Below, one piece after another: positions 25,521 to 33,650 of a stretch of 64,000 nt of DNA. The stretch comes from Sphaerisporangium sp040683095 (GTDB lineage Bacteria > Actinomycetota > Actinomycetes > Streptosporangiales > Streptosporangiaceae): NCBI RefSeq assembly GCF_040683095.1, contig NZ_JBFBCI010000001.1, positions 310,001-374,000 on the forward strand. Reading direction: 5' to 3'. The notes below the pieces were generated by a model. It had not been told where the DNA came from, ran no database searches, and saw only the letters and a program-made list of their open reading frames with translations. The translations under genes and the position numbers were made by a program. Each line of letters starts with the position of its first letter. Position 1 is the stretch's first letter.

Positions 25521-25598
25521 CCGGGGCGTCCGGTGGCGACCCGGCAGGTGCGCGGCCATCGCGGCGTTCGCCCGTGGACGCCGCCTCCGCGCCACCGG

Positions 25599-25630
25599 CC
25601 CCTGAAGTCACCCGCCCCTGAAGTCACCCG
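25599..25630. repeat. Two tandem copies of a 16-bp sequence
   Basis: CCCCTGAAGTCACCCG occurs at 25599-25614 and again at 25615-25630 with no mismatch, between the two lectin genes. Each copy includes a TGA and the array just precedes the second lectin's Shine-Dalgarno. Confidence 0.7.
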
Positions 25631-25655
25631 CCCGTGAGAGGGGAGACGAGGCAGC

Positions 25656-26198
25656 ATGCGACGGAACCTCACCGCCGTGACCGGGGTGGTCGCGGTGGCG
25701 CTGGGCTGGGCGGCCCTGGCCGGCGCACCCGCGGAGGCGCGGGCGGACGCCGGGACGGACGCGGTGGGCCCCGGACCGGCGGGTGGCCGCCCGGCCGACG
25801 CCCGGCCCATCCACAACCGGGCCGACGACCGGTGCCTGGACGCCGACCTCGGGCGTATCGGCTCCAACGGCACGCGTATCCAGCTCTGGGATTGCAACGG
25901 CTGGGCGAACCAGGCGTGGACGTACGACTCGGCGGCCCACACGATCCGCAGCCTTTCCAACGGGCGGTGCCTGGACGCCGACCGCGGCCACCTGGGCGCC
26001 AACGGCACCCGCGTCCAGCTGTGGGACTGCGACGGCCGCGTCAACCAGCAGTGGAAGTACGACCGCGCCGGCCACACGATCCGCAACCTGGCCAGCGGTC
26101 GCTGCCTCGACGCCGATCTGAAGAGCGTGGGCAGCAACGGCACCCGCGTCCACCTGTGGGACTGCAACCGCGGGACCAACCAGAGGTGGAAGCTGTGA
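25656..26198 (+). CDS. Secreted ricin-B-type lectin domain protein (copy 2)
   Basis: A 180-aa paralogue of the preceding lectin, with the same MRRNLT opening, signal peptide and three trefoil repeats (RCLDAD, NGTRxxLWDC, NQxW). It has a roughly 20-residue Gly/Pro/Ala-rich spacer after the signal peptide that copy 1 lacks. Lysines of copy 1 are often arginines here, so the copies have drifted while keeping the sugar-binding core residues. The start is preceded by GAGGGGAGACGAGG. The tandem pair probably arose by local duplication and may be co-transcribed. Confidence 0.92.
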   Translation: MRRNLTAVTGVVAVALGWAALAGAPAEARADAGTDAVGPGPAGGRPADARPIHNRADDRCLDADLGRIGSNGTRIQLWDCNGWANQAWTYDSAAHTIRSLSNGRCLDADRGHLGANGTRVQLWDCDGRVNQQWKYDRAGHTIRNLASGRCLDADLKSVGSNGTRVHLWDCNRGTNQRWKL

Positions 26199-26317
26199 CT
26201 CCCGCCACCGGCCACGCGCCGGTCCGGCCGCCGTCGCGGCAGGCGAATGGCGTTCCGTCGTGAGGGTAGCGGGGGCGGGAACAAGGAGGGGCCCTGAAAA
26301 GGATCCTTCGACTCCTG

Positions 26318-26572
26318 GTGACCCGCCGGCTTGCGCGTACGCCGTTCGGTCTGGCCGTCCTCGGTGCCGGGTGGTGGTTCACGCACAGGCAGCGTGCCAG
26401 GAAGGCCGCCGCGCGCCCGGACGTGCCGCGCGTGCCCGGACGCCGGCCCGCAGGCCGTTACACCGCGACGGGCCCGTCGCCCGGCGGCCGCGACCAGCAT
26501 CCTTACTTCGTCCAGGACGGCCGCTATCAGGACGGGCCCTATCAGGACGAGCCCAACCGGGTTGGTCCCTAA
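26318..26572 (+). CDS. Small basic protein with one hydrophobic segment
   Basis: An 84-aa product: MTRRLARTPFGLAVLGAGWWFTHRQRARKAAA, then a Pro/Arg-rich tail ending YQDGPYQDEPNRVGP. A short hydrophobic stretch could insert into the membrane with a basic flank inside. The frame is open upstream to a CTG at 26294, which sits right after a strong AAGGAGGG; with that start the N-terminus would be LKRILRLL. GTG 26318 is the first canonical start. No family was recognised. A terminator-like hairpin follows at 26707. Confidence 0.5.
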   Translation: MTRRLARTPFGLAVLGAGWWFTHRQRARKAAARPDVPRVPGRRPAGRYTATGPSPGGRDQHPYFVQDGRYQDGPYQDEPNRVGP

Positions 26573-26706
26573 CGGGTCGGCCGCTTCCCGGACGGCCGCG
26601 CGCGGACGCCGTGCGTCGGCCGCCGCCGTACCGCTGCTTACCCCGGCGCCCCCGCGAGATCGGCGATCCCGTGGGCGTGGCGCCCCCGCGTCTCTTACCC
26701 GATTGG

Positions 26707-26738
26707 CCCCGGACGGCCCTGAAGCCCGCCGTCCGGGG
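26707..26738 (+). terminator. Terminator-like hairpin
   Basis: CCCCGGACGG (26707-26716) pairs with CCGTCCGGGG (26729-26738), followed by GTTTCTC. It lies about 135 nt after the small basic-protein gene in an otherwise gene-free stretch (26573-26977). Confidence 0.65.
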
Positions 26739-26977
26739 GTTTCTCGTCTGGACGGCATTCCCTCCCAATAGGCGCGGCCCCAATAGGCGCCGGCGGTGAG
26801 GTGGCCAGGAGCTGCCGGGTGGGGTGCCTGATTCAGCGGCGTCATGCGAGGAACCCCCGGCCTTCAGTCCCGCAAGGAATCGCATACGGCGCCGCACGCC
26901 GGTAGATCTGCGCCCACACCGCGTGACAGGCGGAACACGCCTTGGACGGGGCTGAGGCGCGCTTCTCGGGAACGAGG

Positions 26978-27011
26978 ACGCGCCCCCCAGATCCGAGTCT
27001 GGGAGGCGCGT
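26978..27011 (-). terminator. Terminator hairpin for the leftward DUF5324-like gene
   Basis: ACGCGCCCCCCAGA (26978-26991) pairs with TCTGGGAGGCGCGT (26998-27011) with one mismatch and a 6-nt loop. It lies 16 nt beyond the stop of the minus-strand gene at 27028. Confidence 0.7.
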
Positions 27012-27027
27012 GCCAGGGGCCGTGTGG

Positions 27028-27531
27028 TCAGTACATGCGGCGCGAGGCCTCATCGGCCGTCGCACCCGTCTCGTTCATCCCTCTCGCCGGCTCCTCGGCC
27101 CGTTCGCCGGACCACCTGCTGGCGTCCGCCGACGTGTCCTTCATCGAGTCGGCCCACTGGCGGGCGTTGTTGCGGTAGATGACGATGCCCACGGCGCAGG
27201 CGGCGAACCCGGCGAGCAGCGCGATGGTGGACCAGCGCGCCCGGCCGCCACGGCGGCGGATCGACGGTGACGGGTCGATGACCTCGGCCGCCTGCGTGAG
27301 GAACGCGCTGACCTTCGGCGCGATCTGCTCTTCCACGGACTGCGCGGCGCGGTCCAGCCTCGGCGCGGCCCAGACGCGGGCGTCCTCGATGCGGTGCGAG
27401 GCGACCTCACGGGCGGTGCTCGCGATCGGGCGGACCTGGTCGGCCGTCCGCATGGCCTTGGTCTTCACACGACCTATCCGTGTCTCGGGTACGACGACGG
27501 TGACACGGCGTTTCTTCATCTTCAGGGACAC
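27028..27531 (-). CDS. Membrane protein, DUF5324-like
   Basis: A 167-aa protein. The N-terminal 95 residues form basic amphipathic helices with repeated Ala/Arg/Val patterns (RTADQVRPIASTAREVASHRIEDARVWAAPRLDRAA). One transmembrane helix follows (WSTIALLAGFAACAVGIVIY), then a short charged tail (QWADSMKDTSADASRWSGE). This layout and its position next to the cyclophilin gene match DUF5324 proteins of actinomycetes, whose function is unknown. ATG 27531 or ATG 27519 could be the start. It is divergent from the cyclophilin gene. Confidence 0.75.
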   Translation of the reverse strand: MSLKMKKRRVTVVVPETRIGRVKTKAMRTADQVRPIASTAREVASHRIEDARVWAAPRLDRAAQSVEEQIAPKVSAFLTQAAEVIDPSPSIRRRGGRARWSTIALLAGFAACAVGIVIYRNNARQWADSMKDTSADASRWSGERAEEPARGMNETGATADEASRRMY

Positions 27532-27693
27532 GATTGCCTCCCCTGTCCTTGGGGCCCCGCAGGCTCACCTTCCCGATCGAAAGCGGCTCAATCCAAGTGG
27601 CGTGGGAGGATGCCAGGTAGGCCAATGCGCCAGAGTCCTGAAAACACGACAAATGTGTCCCATAGAACGGGCATCGAAGGGGGCAGTACTCTC

Positions 27694-28227
27694 GTGGCTG
27701 AAAACCTGATCGCCAGGCTGCGGACCTCTCTCGGAGAGATCAAGCTTCGCCTCTTCCCCGACCACGCGCCGAAGACCGTGCGCAATTTCGTCGAGCTCGC
27801 CGAGGGCACCCGGGAGTGGACCCACCCCGAGACCGGGCAGAAGTCCAACGACCGGCTGTACGACGGCACGATCTTCCACCGGGTGATCGAGGGCTTCATG
27901 ATCCAGGGCGGCGACCCGCTCGGGCAGGGCATCGGCGGGCCGGGCTACGACTTCGACGACGAGATTCACCCGGACCTGCACTTCAACCGGCCCTACCTGC
28001 TCGCCATGGCCAACGCCGGCAAGCGGTTCGGCCGCGGTACGAACGGCTCGCAGTTCTTCATCACCGTCGTGCCCACGCCGCACCTGAACACCAAGCACAC
28101 CATCTTCGGCGAGGTGATCGAGGGGCAGGACGTCGTCGACGCGATCTCCAAGACCCCGACCCGTCAGGAGCAGCCGGTCACCGAGGTCGTCCTGCAGGAG
28201 GTCGTCATCGAGCGCGTCCAGTCCTGA
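27694..28227 (+). CDS. ppiA: Cyclophilin-type peptidyl-prolyl cis-trans isomerase
   Basis: A 177-aa cytosolic cyclophilin. It has KLRLFPDHAPKTVRNFVELA, the catalytic arginine in IFHRVIEGFMIQGGDP, NGSQFFITVVPTPHLNTKHTIFGEV (FFI and HTIFG), and VVDAISKTPT. There is no signal peptide. A GTG start at 27694 lies about 10 nt after GAAGGGGG. It catalyses proline isomerisation in protein folding. Its position left of rhomboid and crgA matches the conserved oriC-proximal order of actinobacteria (Rv0009 in Mycobacterium tuberculosis). Confidence 0.95.
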   Translation: MAENLIARLRTSLGEIKLRLFPDHAPKTVRNFVELAEGTREWTHPETGQKSNDRLYDGTIFHRVIEGFMIQGGDPLGQGIGGPGYDFDDEIHPDLHFNRPYLLAMANAGKRFGRGTNGSQFFITVVPTPHLNTKHTIFGEVIEGQDVVDAISKTPTRQEQPVTEVVLQEVVIERVQS

Positions 28228-28408
28228 CGCGCGCGTCGCGCGAGGCGCGCGGGGGCCGGGCCGCGACCCGGCCCCGGCCGCTCGGGCGGTCGTCTCGCGG
28301 CGCGACCCGGCCGAGTTCCTCGGTTCTGACGGCGTGGAGCGCTCGGCGGGCTGCGTAGGGTGGCAGTCTGTGGAGTAAGCGCACGGGCGAAGGGGCCGCG
28401 AACAGGCG

Positions 28409-29302
28409 ATGACCACTCAGCCAGACCACCCGAATCCGGCGGACCGGCCTCAGGAGCCGGTCGTGCCCGGGGCTCAGCACGGGGATCACATCCCTACGTG
28501 CTACCGCCACCCTGGCCGCGAGACGTACGTACGCTGCCAGCGCTGCGACCGGTCCATCTGTCCCGACTGCATGAACGCGGCCTCGGTCGGCCACCAGTGC
28601 CCCGAGTGCGTGCGCGAGGGGAACAAGACCGTGCGCCGCGCCGAGGCGGCCTTCGGCGGAAGGCCCGTCACCACCCCGGTGGTGACGTGGACGCTCATGG
28701 CGATCAACGTGCTGGCCTACGTCGCCGAGATGTTCAGGACCGAAGAGGTCGTCAACAGGTTCGCCATGTCCGCCGACCACGTCGCCGCCGGCGAGTGGTG
28801 GCGGCTGTTCACCGGCGCGTTCCTGCACTCGCCGCCGCCGTCGTTCTGGCACATCCTGTTCAACATGTGGGCGTTGTACGCCATCGGCCCGCAGCTCGAA
28901 CGGATGCTCGGCTCCCTGCGGTTCAGCGCCGTCTACCTGCTCTCGGCGCTCGGCGGTTCCGTCGCCATCTACCTGTTCGGCACCTGGGCCTTGGGCGCCT
29001 CGGGCGCGATCTACGGCCTGTTCGGGGCGATGTTCGTGATCGCCCGCCGCATGGGCTACGACGCGCGCGGCGTGCTCTGGCTCATCGGCATCAACGTGGT
29101 GCTGACCTTCGTCATCCCGGGCATCAGCTGGCAGGGCCACCTGGGCGGGCTGGTCGCGGGAGTGGTGACGACGGCGCTGTTCGCGTACGCGCCCGCCCGT
29201 AACCGCAAGGCGATCCAGCTCGCGACGGTCGTCGGGATGCTGGCCCTCTACGTGGTGCTCCTGGTGACGCTGTCACCCATGGGCACCTCGCTGGGCATCT
29301 GA
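28409..29302 (+). CDS. Rhomboid-family intramembrane serine protease
   Basis: A 297-aa protein. The cytosolic N-terminus has a B-box-like zinc finger with CYRHPGRETYVRCQRCDRSICPDCM and HQCPECV (about residues 30-70). The rhomboid core has six to seven helices: WWRLFTGAFLH, HILFNMWALYAIGPQLE, the nucleophile serine in GASGAIYGLFG, and the partner histidine in WQGHLGGL. All catalytic residues are present, so it is probably active. Substrates are unknown. This zinc-finger rhomboid next to the cyclophilin and crgA is a conserved actinobacterial arrangement. Confidence 0.95.
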   Translation: MTTQPDHPNPADRPQEPVVPGAQHGDHIPTCYRHPGRETYVRCQRCDRSICPDCMNAASVGHQCPECVREGNKTVRRAEAAFGGRPVTTPVVTWTLMAINVLAYVAEMFRTEEVVNRFAMSADHVAAGEWWRLFTGAFLHSPPPSFWHILFNMWALYAIGPQLERMLGSLRFSAVYLLSALGGSVAIYLFGTWALGASGAIYGLFGAMFVIARRMGYDARGVLWLIGINVVLTFVIPGISWQGHLGGLVAGVVTTALFAYAPARNRKAIQLATVVGMLALYVVLLVTLSPMGTSLGI

Positions 29303-29386
29303 GCGGGGCGGGCTGCTTCCCCAGGTTGTGGATAAAGCCTGTGGAAAAAGTCCGCCCCGGCCGGAAAGAGGCTCGTCAGGCCCGCA

Positions 29387-29632
29387 TCAACGCCAGCGGG
29401 TGGACAGCACCACGCCGAAGATGATGAAGACGAAGCCCGCCAGAAGGTTCCAGTTTCCCAGCGTGGCGATGCCGGGGAGCGTCGGGGCGATGTAGAACAG
29501 CGCGATCCACAGGATGCCGATGATCCATGCGGCGACCATGACCGGTGCCAGCCACCGCGGGCTCACCTTGACCTGCTGCGTCTTCTGGGGCGGGGTGTAG
29601 ACCGCCTTCTTGCGAGTGTGAGACTTAGGCAC
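29387..29632 (-). CDS. crgA: Cell division protein CrgA
   Basis: An 81-aa protein from GTG 29632. The basic cytosolic N-terminus (PKSHTRKKAVYTPP) is followed by two membrane helices: WLAPVMVAAWIIGILWIALFYIA, and GNWNLLAGFVFIIFGVVLSTRW with the conserved GNWNLxxGF motif. CrgA recruits FtsZ, FtsI and other divisome proteins to the septum and restrains Z-ring formation in streptomycetes. Its position between the rhomboid and sortase genes of the oriC-proximal division cluster is conserved. Confidence 0.95.
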   Translation of the reverse strand: MPKSHTRKKAVYTPPQKTQQVKVSPRWLAPVMVAAWIIGILWIALFYIAPTLPGIATLGNWNLLAGFVFIIFGVVLSTRWR

Positions 29633-29942
29633 GGCAGCTCTCCTGGTGGGGACCCGCGCAGGCGGCGCGGGCTCTGGCAGCCAGCCTAATCGCTGGCGTA
29701 CGAAGTCCGAAGTAAGCCTAGTCGGCGCGAGCGCGATCGGCGATTCCGAAGTGAACACGCTTTCGTCCACGTTCGCCCGAATCATCCCGCAGCCGCGGGC
29801 CGCCTCGGCAAAGTCCCGGTCAAGGCGCCGCCGGTCGGCCCCGCCGCACGCGCGCCCGTCGATACCCTGACCGCGCGGGGCGCGTGGGGACGCCCGGCGA
29901 CCGCCCGAGAGGGGGCCCGGCCGCCACGCGGCCAAAGACGTC

Positions 29943-30566
29943 ATGAGGATGCTGCTGCGCACCTGCGGCGAGCTCAGCGTCACCGGCGGGCTCGTCATGC
30001 TGCTGTTCTGCGCCTACCTGCTGTGGGGCACCAGCTCCTACACCGAGTGGTACCAGGGCATCCTCAAGCGGCAGCTCCTGGAGCACTCCCGCTCCGCGAG
30101 AACGGGCGGCAAGCTCGCCAAGATCGACCTGGGCGACGCCGTGGCGCTCATCCGCATCCCGCGCCTCGGCCGCGACTACGAGTACGCGGTCCTCGAAGGC
30201 GTCACCCCCGAGGACCTGCGCCGGGGGCCCGGCCACTACCCGGGGACGGCCCCCCCGGGCGAGGTCGGCAACTTCGTCCTGTCCGGGCACCGCACGACCT
30301 ACGCGGCCCCCTTCAACCAGATCGGCGAGCTGCGCCGCGGCGACGCCATCATCGTCGAGGCCCCCGAGGCCCGCTACACCTACAAGGTCTCCGGCAAGCA
30401 GGTCGTGGACCCCGCGGACGTCGAGGTCATCGCCCCCGTGCCCGGCCACCCCGGCCGCACTCCGAGCAAGGCGGTGATCACGCTCACCACGTGCCACCCG
30501 GAGTACTCGGCCCGGCAGCGCCTGATCGTCTTCGGAGTCCTGTCGGGCCGGCAGGACCGCCGGTAG
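29943..30566 (+). CDS. srtE: Class E sortase
   Basis: A 207-aa transpeptidase. The N-terminal anchor is about residues 10-30 (ELSVTGGLVMLLFCAYLLWG). The sortase barrel has catalytic histidine SGHRTTY, catalytic cysteine LTTCHPEYSARQR, and the arginine seven residues after that cysteine. LTTCHP is typical of class E sortases of high-GC actinobacteria, which recognise LAxTG-type signals and anchor proteins to peptidoglycan. A small membrane-protein gene follows. Sorted substrates are not visible nearby. Confidence 0.92.
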   Translation: MRMLLRTCGELSVTGGLVMLLFCAYLLWGTSSYTEWYQGILKRQLLEHSRSARTGGKLAKIDLGDAVALIRIPRLGRDYEYAVLEGVTPEDLRRGPGHYPGTAPPGEVGNFVLSGHRTTYAAPFNQIGELRRGDAIIVEAPEARYTYKVSGKQVVDPADVEVIAPVPGHPGRTPSKAVITLTTCHPEYSARQRLIVFGVLSGRQDRR

Positions 30567-30597
30567 AGGCCCGCGCCCGCTCCCGGCCCCGGACGAC

Positions 30598-30644
30598 GCC
30601 GCAGACGACACTGTGGACTCTGCGCCGCAGACGACGCTGTGGAC
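30598..30644. repeat. Two 21-nt direct repeats between sortase and small membrane-protein genes
   Basis: Copies begin at 30598 and 30624 (GCCGCAGACGAC, A or G, CTGTGGAC), differing at one base, at a 26-nt period. They fill the gap just before the Shine-Dalgarno (AGGAGG) of the 52-aa gene. Confidence 0.6.
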
Positions 30645-30658
30645 GAGAAGGAGGACCG

Positions 30659-30817
30659 ATGTACGGATGGATCTGGCGGGCCATCCCCGGCGGTACGGGG
30701 GTCAAGCTGGTCACGGTGCTGGCGCTGACCGGTGTCGCGGGGGTCGTACTCTGGTATGTCGTGTTCCCGATGCTGGAGCCGCATGTGCCTCTCGACAGGG
30801 TGACCGTAGGACGATGA
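30659..30817 (+). CDS. 52-aa single-pass membrane protein
   Basis: Begins MYGWIWRAIPGGTGVKL, then a single membrane helix (VTVLALTGVAGVVLWYVVF), then PMLEPHVPLDRVTVGR outside. A strong AAGGAGGACCG precedes the ATG, and the stop overlaps the next start as ATGA. Short proteins of this form (IWRxLPG...PxxEPxLPF-like) are conserved between sortase and the amidotransferase gene in actinobacteria; their role is unknown. The coupling suggests real translation. Confidence 0.8.
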   Translation: MYGWIWRAIPGGTGVKLVTVLALTGVAGVVLWYVVFPMLEPHVPLDRVTVGR

Positions 30818-31386
30818 CCCGCGTGCTCGTGGTGGACAACCATGACAGCTTCGTCCACACGATCGTCCAGTACCTGCGCGGGCTGGGCGCCGACTGCGAC
30901 GTCCGGCCACGCGACCACGTCCGGGTGCGGGACGCCGAGGCGTTCGACGGCGTGGTCGTCAGCCCCGGCCCCGGCACGCCCGAGGCGGCCGGCGTCAGCG
31001 TCCCCCTGGTGAACTACTGCGTCCCCCGGGACCTGCCCCTGCTCGGCGTCTGCCTCGGCCACCAGGCCATCGCCGTCGCCTGCGGCGGCGCCGTGACCCG
31101 CGCGCCGGAACTGATGCACGGGCGCACCAGCGCGATCTCCCACGACGGCAAGGGCGTGTTCGCGGGGCTGCCCTCACCGCTCACCATGACGCGCTACCAC
31201 TCGCTCGCCGTCGTCCCGGAGACCGTGCCCGACGTGCTGGAAGTAAGCGCCGTCAGCGAGACCGGCGTGATCATGGGGCTGCGCCACAAGCTCGCGCGGG
31301 TCGAGGGAGTGCAGTTCCACCCCGAGTCCGTGCTGTCCGAGCACGGCCATGAACTTTTCAGGAATTGGCTCACTCAGATCGTGTAA
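30814..31386 (+). CDS. pabA: Glutamine amidotransferase, anthranilate/aminodeoxychorismate synthase component II
   Basis: A 190-aa class I glutamine amidotransferase. VLVVDNHDSFVHTIVQYL is the TrpG/PabA start. The oxyanion motif is VVSPGPGTP, the nucleophile elbow is LGVCLGHQAIA, and the histidine-glutamate pair is in VQFHPESV. It supplies ammonia from glutamine to chorismate-using synthases for tryptophan or folate. In this oriC-proximal location homologues are labelled trpG or pabA interchangeably, and no partner component I gene is nearby. It overlaps the 52-aa gene; a T-tracted terminator follows. Confidence 0.93.
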   Translation: MTRVLVVDNHDSFVHTIVQYLRGLGADCDVRPRDHVRVRDAEAFDGVVVSPGPGTPEAAGVSVPLVNYCVPRDLPLLGVCLGHQAIAVACGGAVTRAPELMHGRTSAISHDGKGVFAGLPSPLTMTRYHSLAVVPETVPDVLEVSAVSETGVIMGLRHKLARVEGVQFHPESVLSEHGHELFRNWLTQIV

Positions 31387-31417
31387 CGCCGGGGGCCCTT
31401 TGAACGACTAACCGATT

Positions 31418-31462
31418 GAGGGTCTCCGCCGTCGCCCCCGAGCGGCGGAGATCCTCTTTTTT
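31418..31462 (+). terminator. Intrinsic terminator with T6 tract
   Basis: Arm GAGGGTCTCCGCCG (31418-31431) pairs with CGGCGGAGATCCTC (31443-31456) with one mismatch. T6 follows at 31457-31462. It sits 32 nt after the amidotransferase stop. Confidence 0.88.
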
Positions 31463-31546
31463 GTGCCCTGAACCCCTGAAGCCCTGAGACGCCCGCGGAG
31501 TGCCCCGCACGCGCCTTCCCTGGGTGGGAAGGGGCCTTCAGGCGCT

Positions 31547-31588
31547 GTGCCTATGGCCGCGCCTCGAACAGTGCCTATTGCCGCGCCT
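31547..31588. repeat. Imperfect 24-nt tandem repeat between convergent genes
   Basis: GTGCCTATGGCCGCGCCT (31547) recurs as GTGCCTATTGCCGCGCCT (31571), and CCGCGCCTCGAACAG recurs near 31690. No gene is seen between 31463 and 31705. A further dyad (CCTTCCC/GGGAAGG, about 31515-31532) may help terminate the leftward kinase transcript. Confidence 0.5.
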
Positions 31589-31705
31589 TCGGCACGGCGG
31601 TTCGAGGCGCCCCTTAGGCGGCGTTCTTCCGTCGTCACTCGGAAGGGGCTCGTTCCTCACCCCTTCCTCCCTCCTCCTCCAGAACACCGCCGCGCCTCGA
31701 ACAGG

Positions 31706-33577
31706 TCAGTTGGTGAAGCCGCCGTCCGGCGGAGGGTCACTGAGCGGCGGGTCCTCGGTCGGGATGTCCTCCGTCGGTGAGTCCGTCGGGACCGGCTGGT
31801 CGGTCGGCGTGTCGGTGGGGAACGTCTGCTGCGGCGGCCCGGAGGAGATCACCAGCGTGATCGTCTTGCCGGGGTTCAGCATGGCGCCGGGACCCGGGCT
31901 CTGGCTGATCACGTTGCCCTTCGGGACGCTGTCGCTCTCCCGCTGCTGTGTCCTCACCTTGAAGCCCTCGGCCTCCAGCGCGGACCTGGCTTCAGCCAGC
32001 GTCTGGCCGGTGACGTCGGGGACCGCGACCTGCTGCTTGGGCACATAGATCTTGACGATGCTGTTCTCGTCCGCCTTCTCGCCCTCGGCCGGCTTGGACT
32101 CGAACACCTTGCCCTGTTCCTTGCCGGACACGACGCTCACGACCTGCGCCTGCAGGTTGTTGGCCTCCAGCGTCTTGGTCGCGTCCTCCACCGTCAGACC
32201 GACCAGCGACGGCACGGTGACCTGCTTGACGCCCTTGGAGACCAGGATCGTCACCTCGGAGTCCTTCGGCACCTTGGTTCCGCCCGGCGGCTCCGACGAG
32301 ATGACCGTGCCCTTCTCGACGTCGGAGTTGAACTCCTCGGTGACCTTGACCTTCAGGCCCTGGCCCTCCAGCGTCGCCCGGGCGCCCTTGGCCGTCTGCC
32401 CGGCCACCGCGGGCACCTGGACCTCACTGCTCCCCTGGGGGTCGCCCGGCGAGCTCAGGAACGCGTACCCGATGCCGATGAAGGCGCCGATCACGAGAAT
32501 CGGGATGATGATCCACGCCGCGATCGCCAGCCCGCTCGTCCGGGAGCGGCCGCGGCGGCGCTCGTAGCGGCCTCCTTCTCCGCCGCCGCCCGCCTGCGTG
32601 GGGGCGTAGTCGTACGGGGGGACGGCGCTGGTGCGCTGGGTGGCGGGCCCGCCGGGCGCCTGAAGCGTGCGGGTCTGCTGGCCGGTGTAGGCGTTGGGGG
32701 CCACCATCGTGTGGGCGGCGTCGACCGGCATGCCGGACATGGCCCGCTGGATGTCGGCCCGCATCTCGGCCGCGTTCTGGTAGCGGTGGTTGGGGTCCTT
32801 GGCCATGGCCTTCAGCACGATGGCGTCGGCCCACTGGGGGATGTCCGGGTCGATCTGCGACGGCGGGATCGGGTCCTCGCGGACGTGCTGGTAGGCGATG
32901 GCCACCGGGGAATCGCCCGTGAACGGCGGCTGGCCGGTGAGCAGCTCGTACAGCACGCAGCCCGTGGAGTAGATGTCGCTGCGGGCGTCCACGCGCTCGC
33001 CCCTCGCCTGCTCGGGCGAGAGGTACTGGGCGGTGCCGATGACCTGGGCGGTCTGCGTCATCGTGGCGGCCGAGTCGGCCATCGCGCGGGCGATGCCGAA
33101 GTCCATCACCTTGACGTCGCCCGCGAGGGTGATCATGACGTTGGCCGGCTTGATGTCACGGTGGACGATGCCGCCGCGGTGGCTGTAGTCCAGCGCGCGC
33201 AGGATGCCGTCGACCAGCTCGACCGCCCGCTCCGGCAGCAGGCGGCGATCCTGGCGCAGCAGGTCGCGCAGCGTGCGCCCGTCCACGAACTCCATCACGA
33301 TGTACGGCACGGGCGTGCCCTCACTCCCGTCCTCGCCGGTGTCGTACACCGCGACGATCGACGGGTGGTTCAAGGACGCCGCCGATTGGGCTTCACGGCG
33401 GAAACGGGCCTGGAAGACGTGATCTCTCGCCAGATCTGCACGAAGCGTCTTGATCGCGACAACTCGGTCCAGCCGGATGTCCCGCGCGCGATAGACCTCG
33501 GCCATGCCGCCGCGGCCGACGACGCCGTCGAGCTCATAGCGGCCACCGAGTAGCCGAGGCTGAGTCATTTCCTGCAC
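31706..33577 (-). CDS. pknB: Serine/threonine protein kinase PknB with three PASTA domains
   Basis: A 623-aa receptor kinase. Kinase domain about 10-275: GRGGMAEVY loop, VAIKTL lysine, HRDIKPANV catalytic loop, DFGIA, and APE-equivalent SPEQARGERVDARSDIYS. One membrane helix lies near 350 (AAWIIIPILVIGAFIGIGYAF). Outside are three PASTA repeats (VPAVAGQ, VPSLVGL, VPDVTGQ starts) and a Pro/Thr/Asp-rich tail. It senses muropeptides and lipid II and controls growth, division and FHA partners. Mycobacterial PknB has four PASTA units; I count three. It is the last gene of the leftward cluster. Confidence 0.96.
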   Translation of the reverse strand: MQEMTQPRLLGGRYELDGVVGRGGMAEVYRARDIRLDRVVAIKTLRADLARDHVFQARFRREAQSAASLNHPSIVAVYDTGEDGSEGTPVPYIVMEFVDGRTLRDLLRQDRRLLPERAVELVDGILRALDYSHRGGIVHRDIKPANVMITLAGDVKVMDFGIARAMADSAATMTQTAQVIGTAQYLSPEQARGERVDARSDIYSTGCVLYELLTGQPPFTGDSPVAIAYQHVREDPIPPSQIDPDIPQWADAIVLKAMAKDPNHRYQNAAEMRADIQRAMSGMPVDAAHTMVAPNAYTGQQTRTLQAPGGPATQRTSAVPPYDYAPTQAGGGGEGGRYERRRGRSRTSGLAIAAWIIIPILVIGAFIGIGYAFLSSPGDPQGSSEVQVPAVAGQTAKGARATLEGQGLKVKVTEEFNSDVEKGTVISSEPPGGTKVPKDSEVTILVSKGVKQVTVPSLVGLTVEDATKTLEANNLQAQVVSVVSGKEQGKVFESKPAEGEKADENSIVKIYVPKQQVAVPDVTGQTLAEARSALEAEGFKVRTQQRESDSVPKGNVISQSPGPGAMLNPGKTITLVISSGPPQQTFPTDTPTDQPVPTDSPTEDIPTEDPPLSDPPPDGGFTN

Positions 33578-33650
33578 TGTCCCTTGCCGTTCATCTTGGG
33601 TACCGGCCCGCGGTGCGGCTGCCGGTGTCCATCATCGACCCCGGGCCGCA

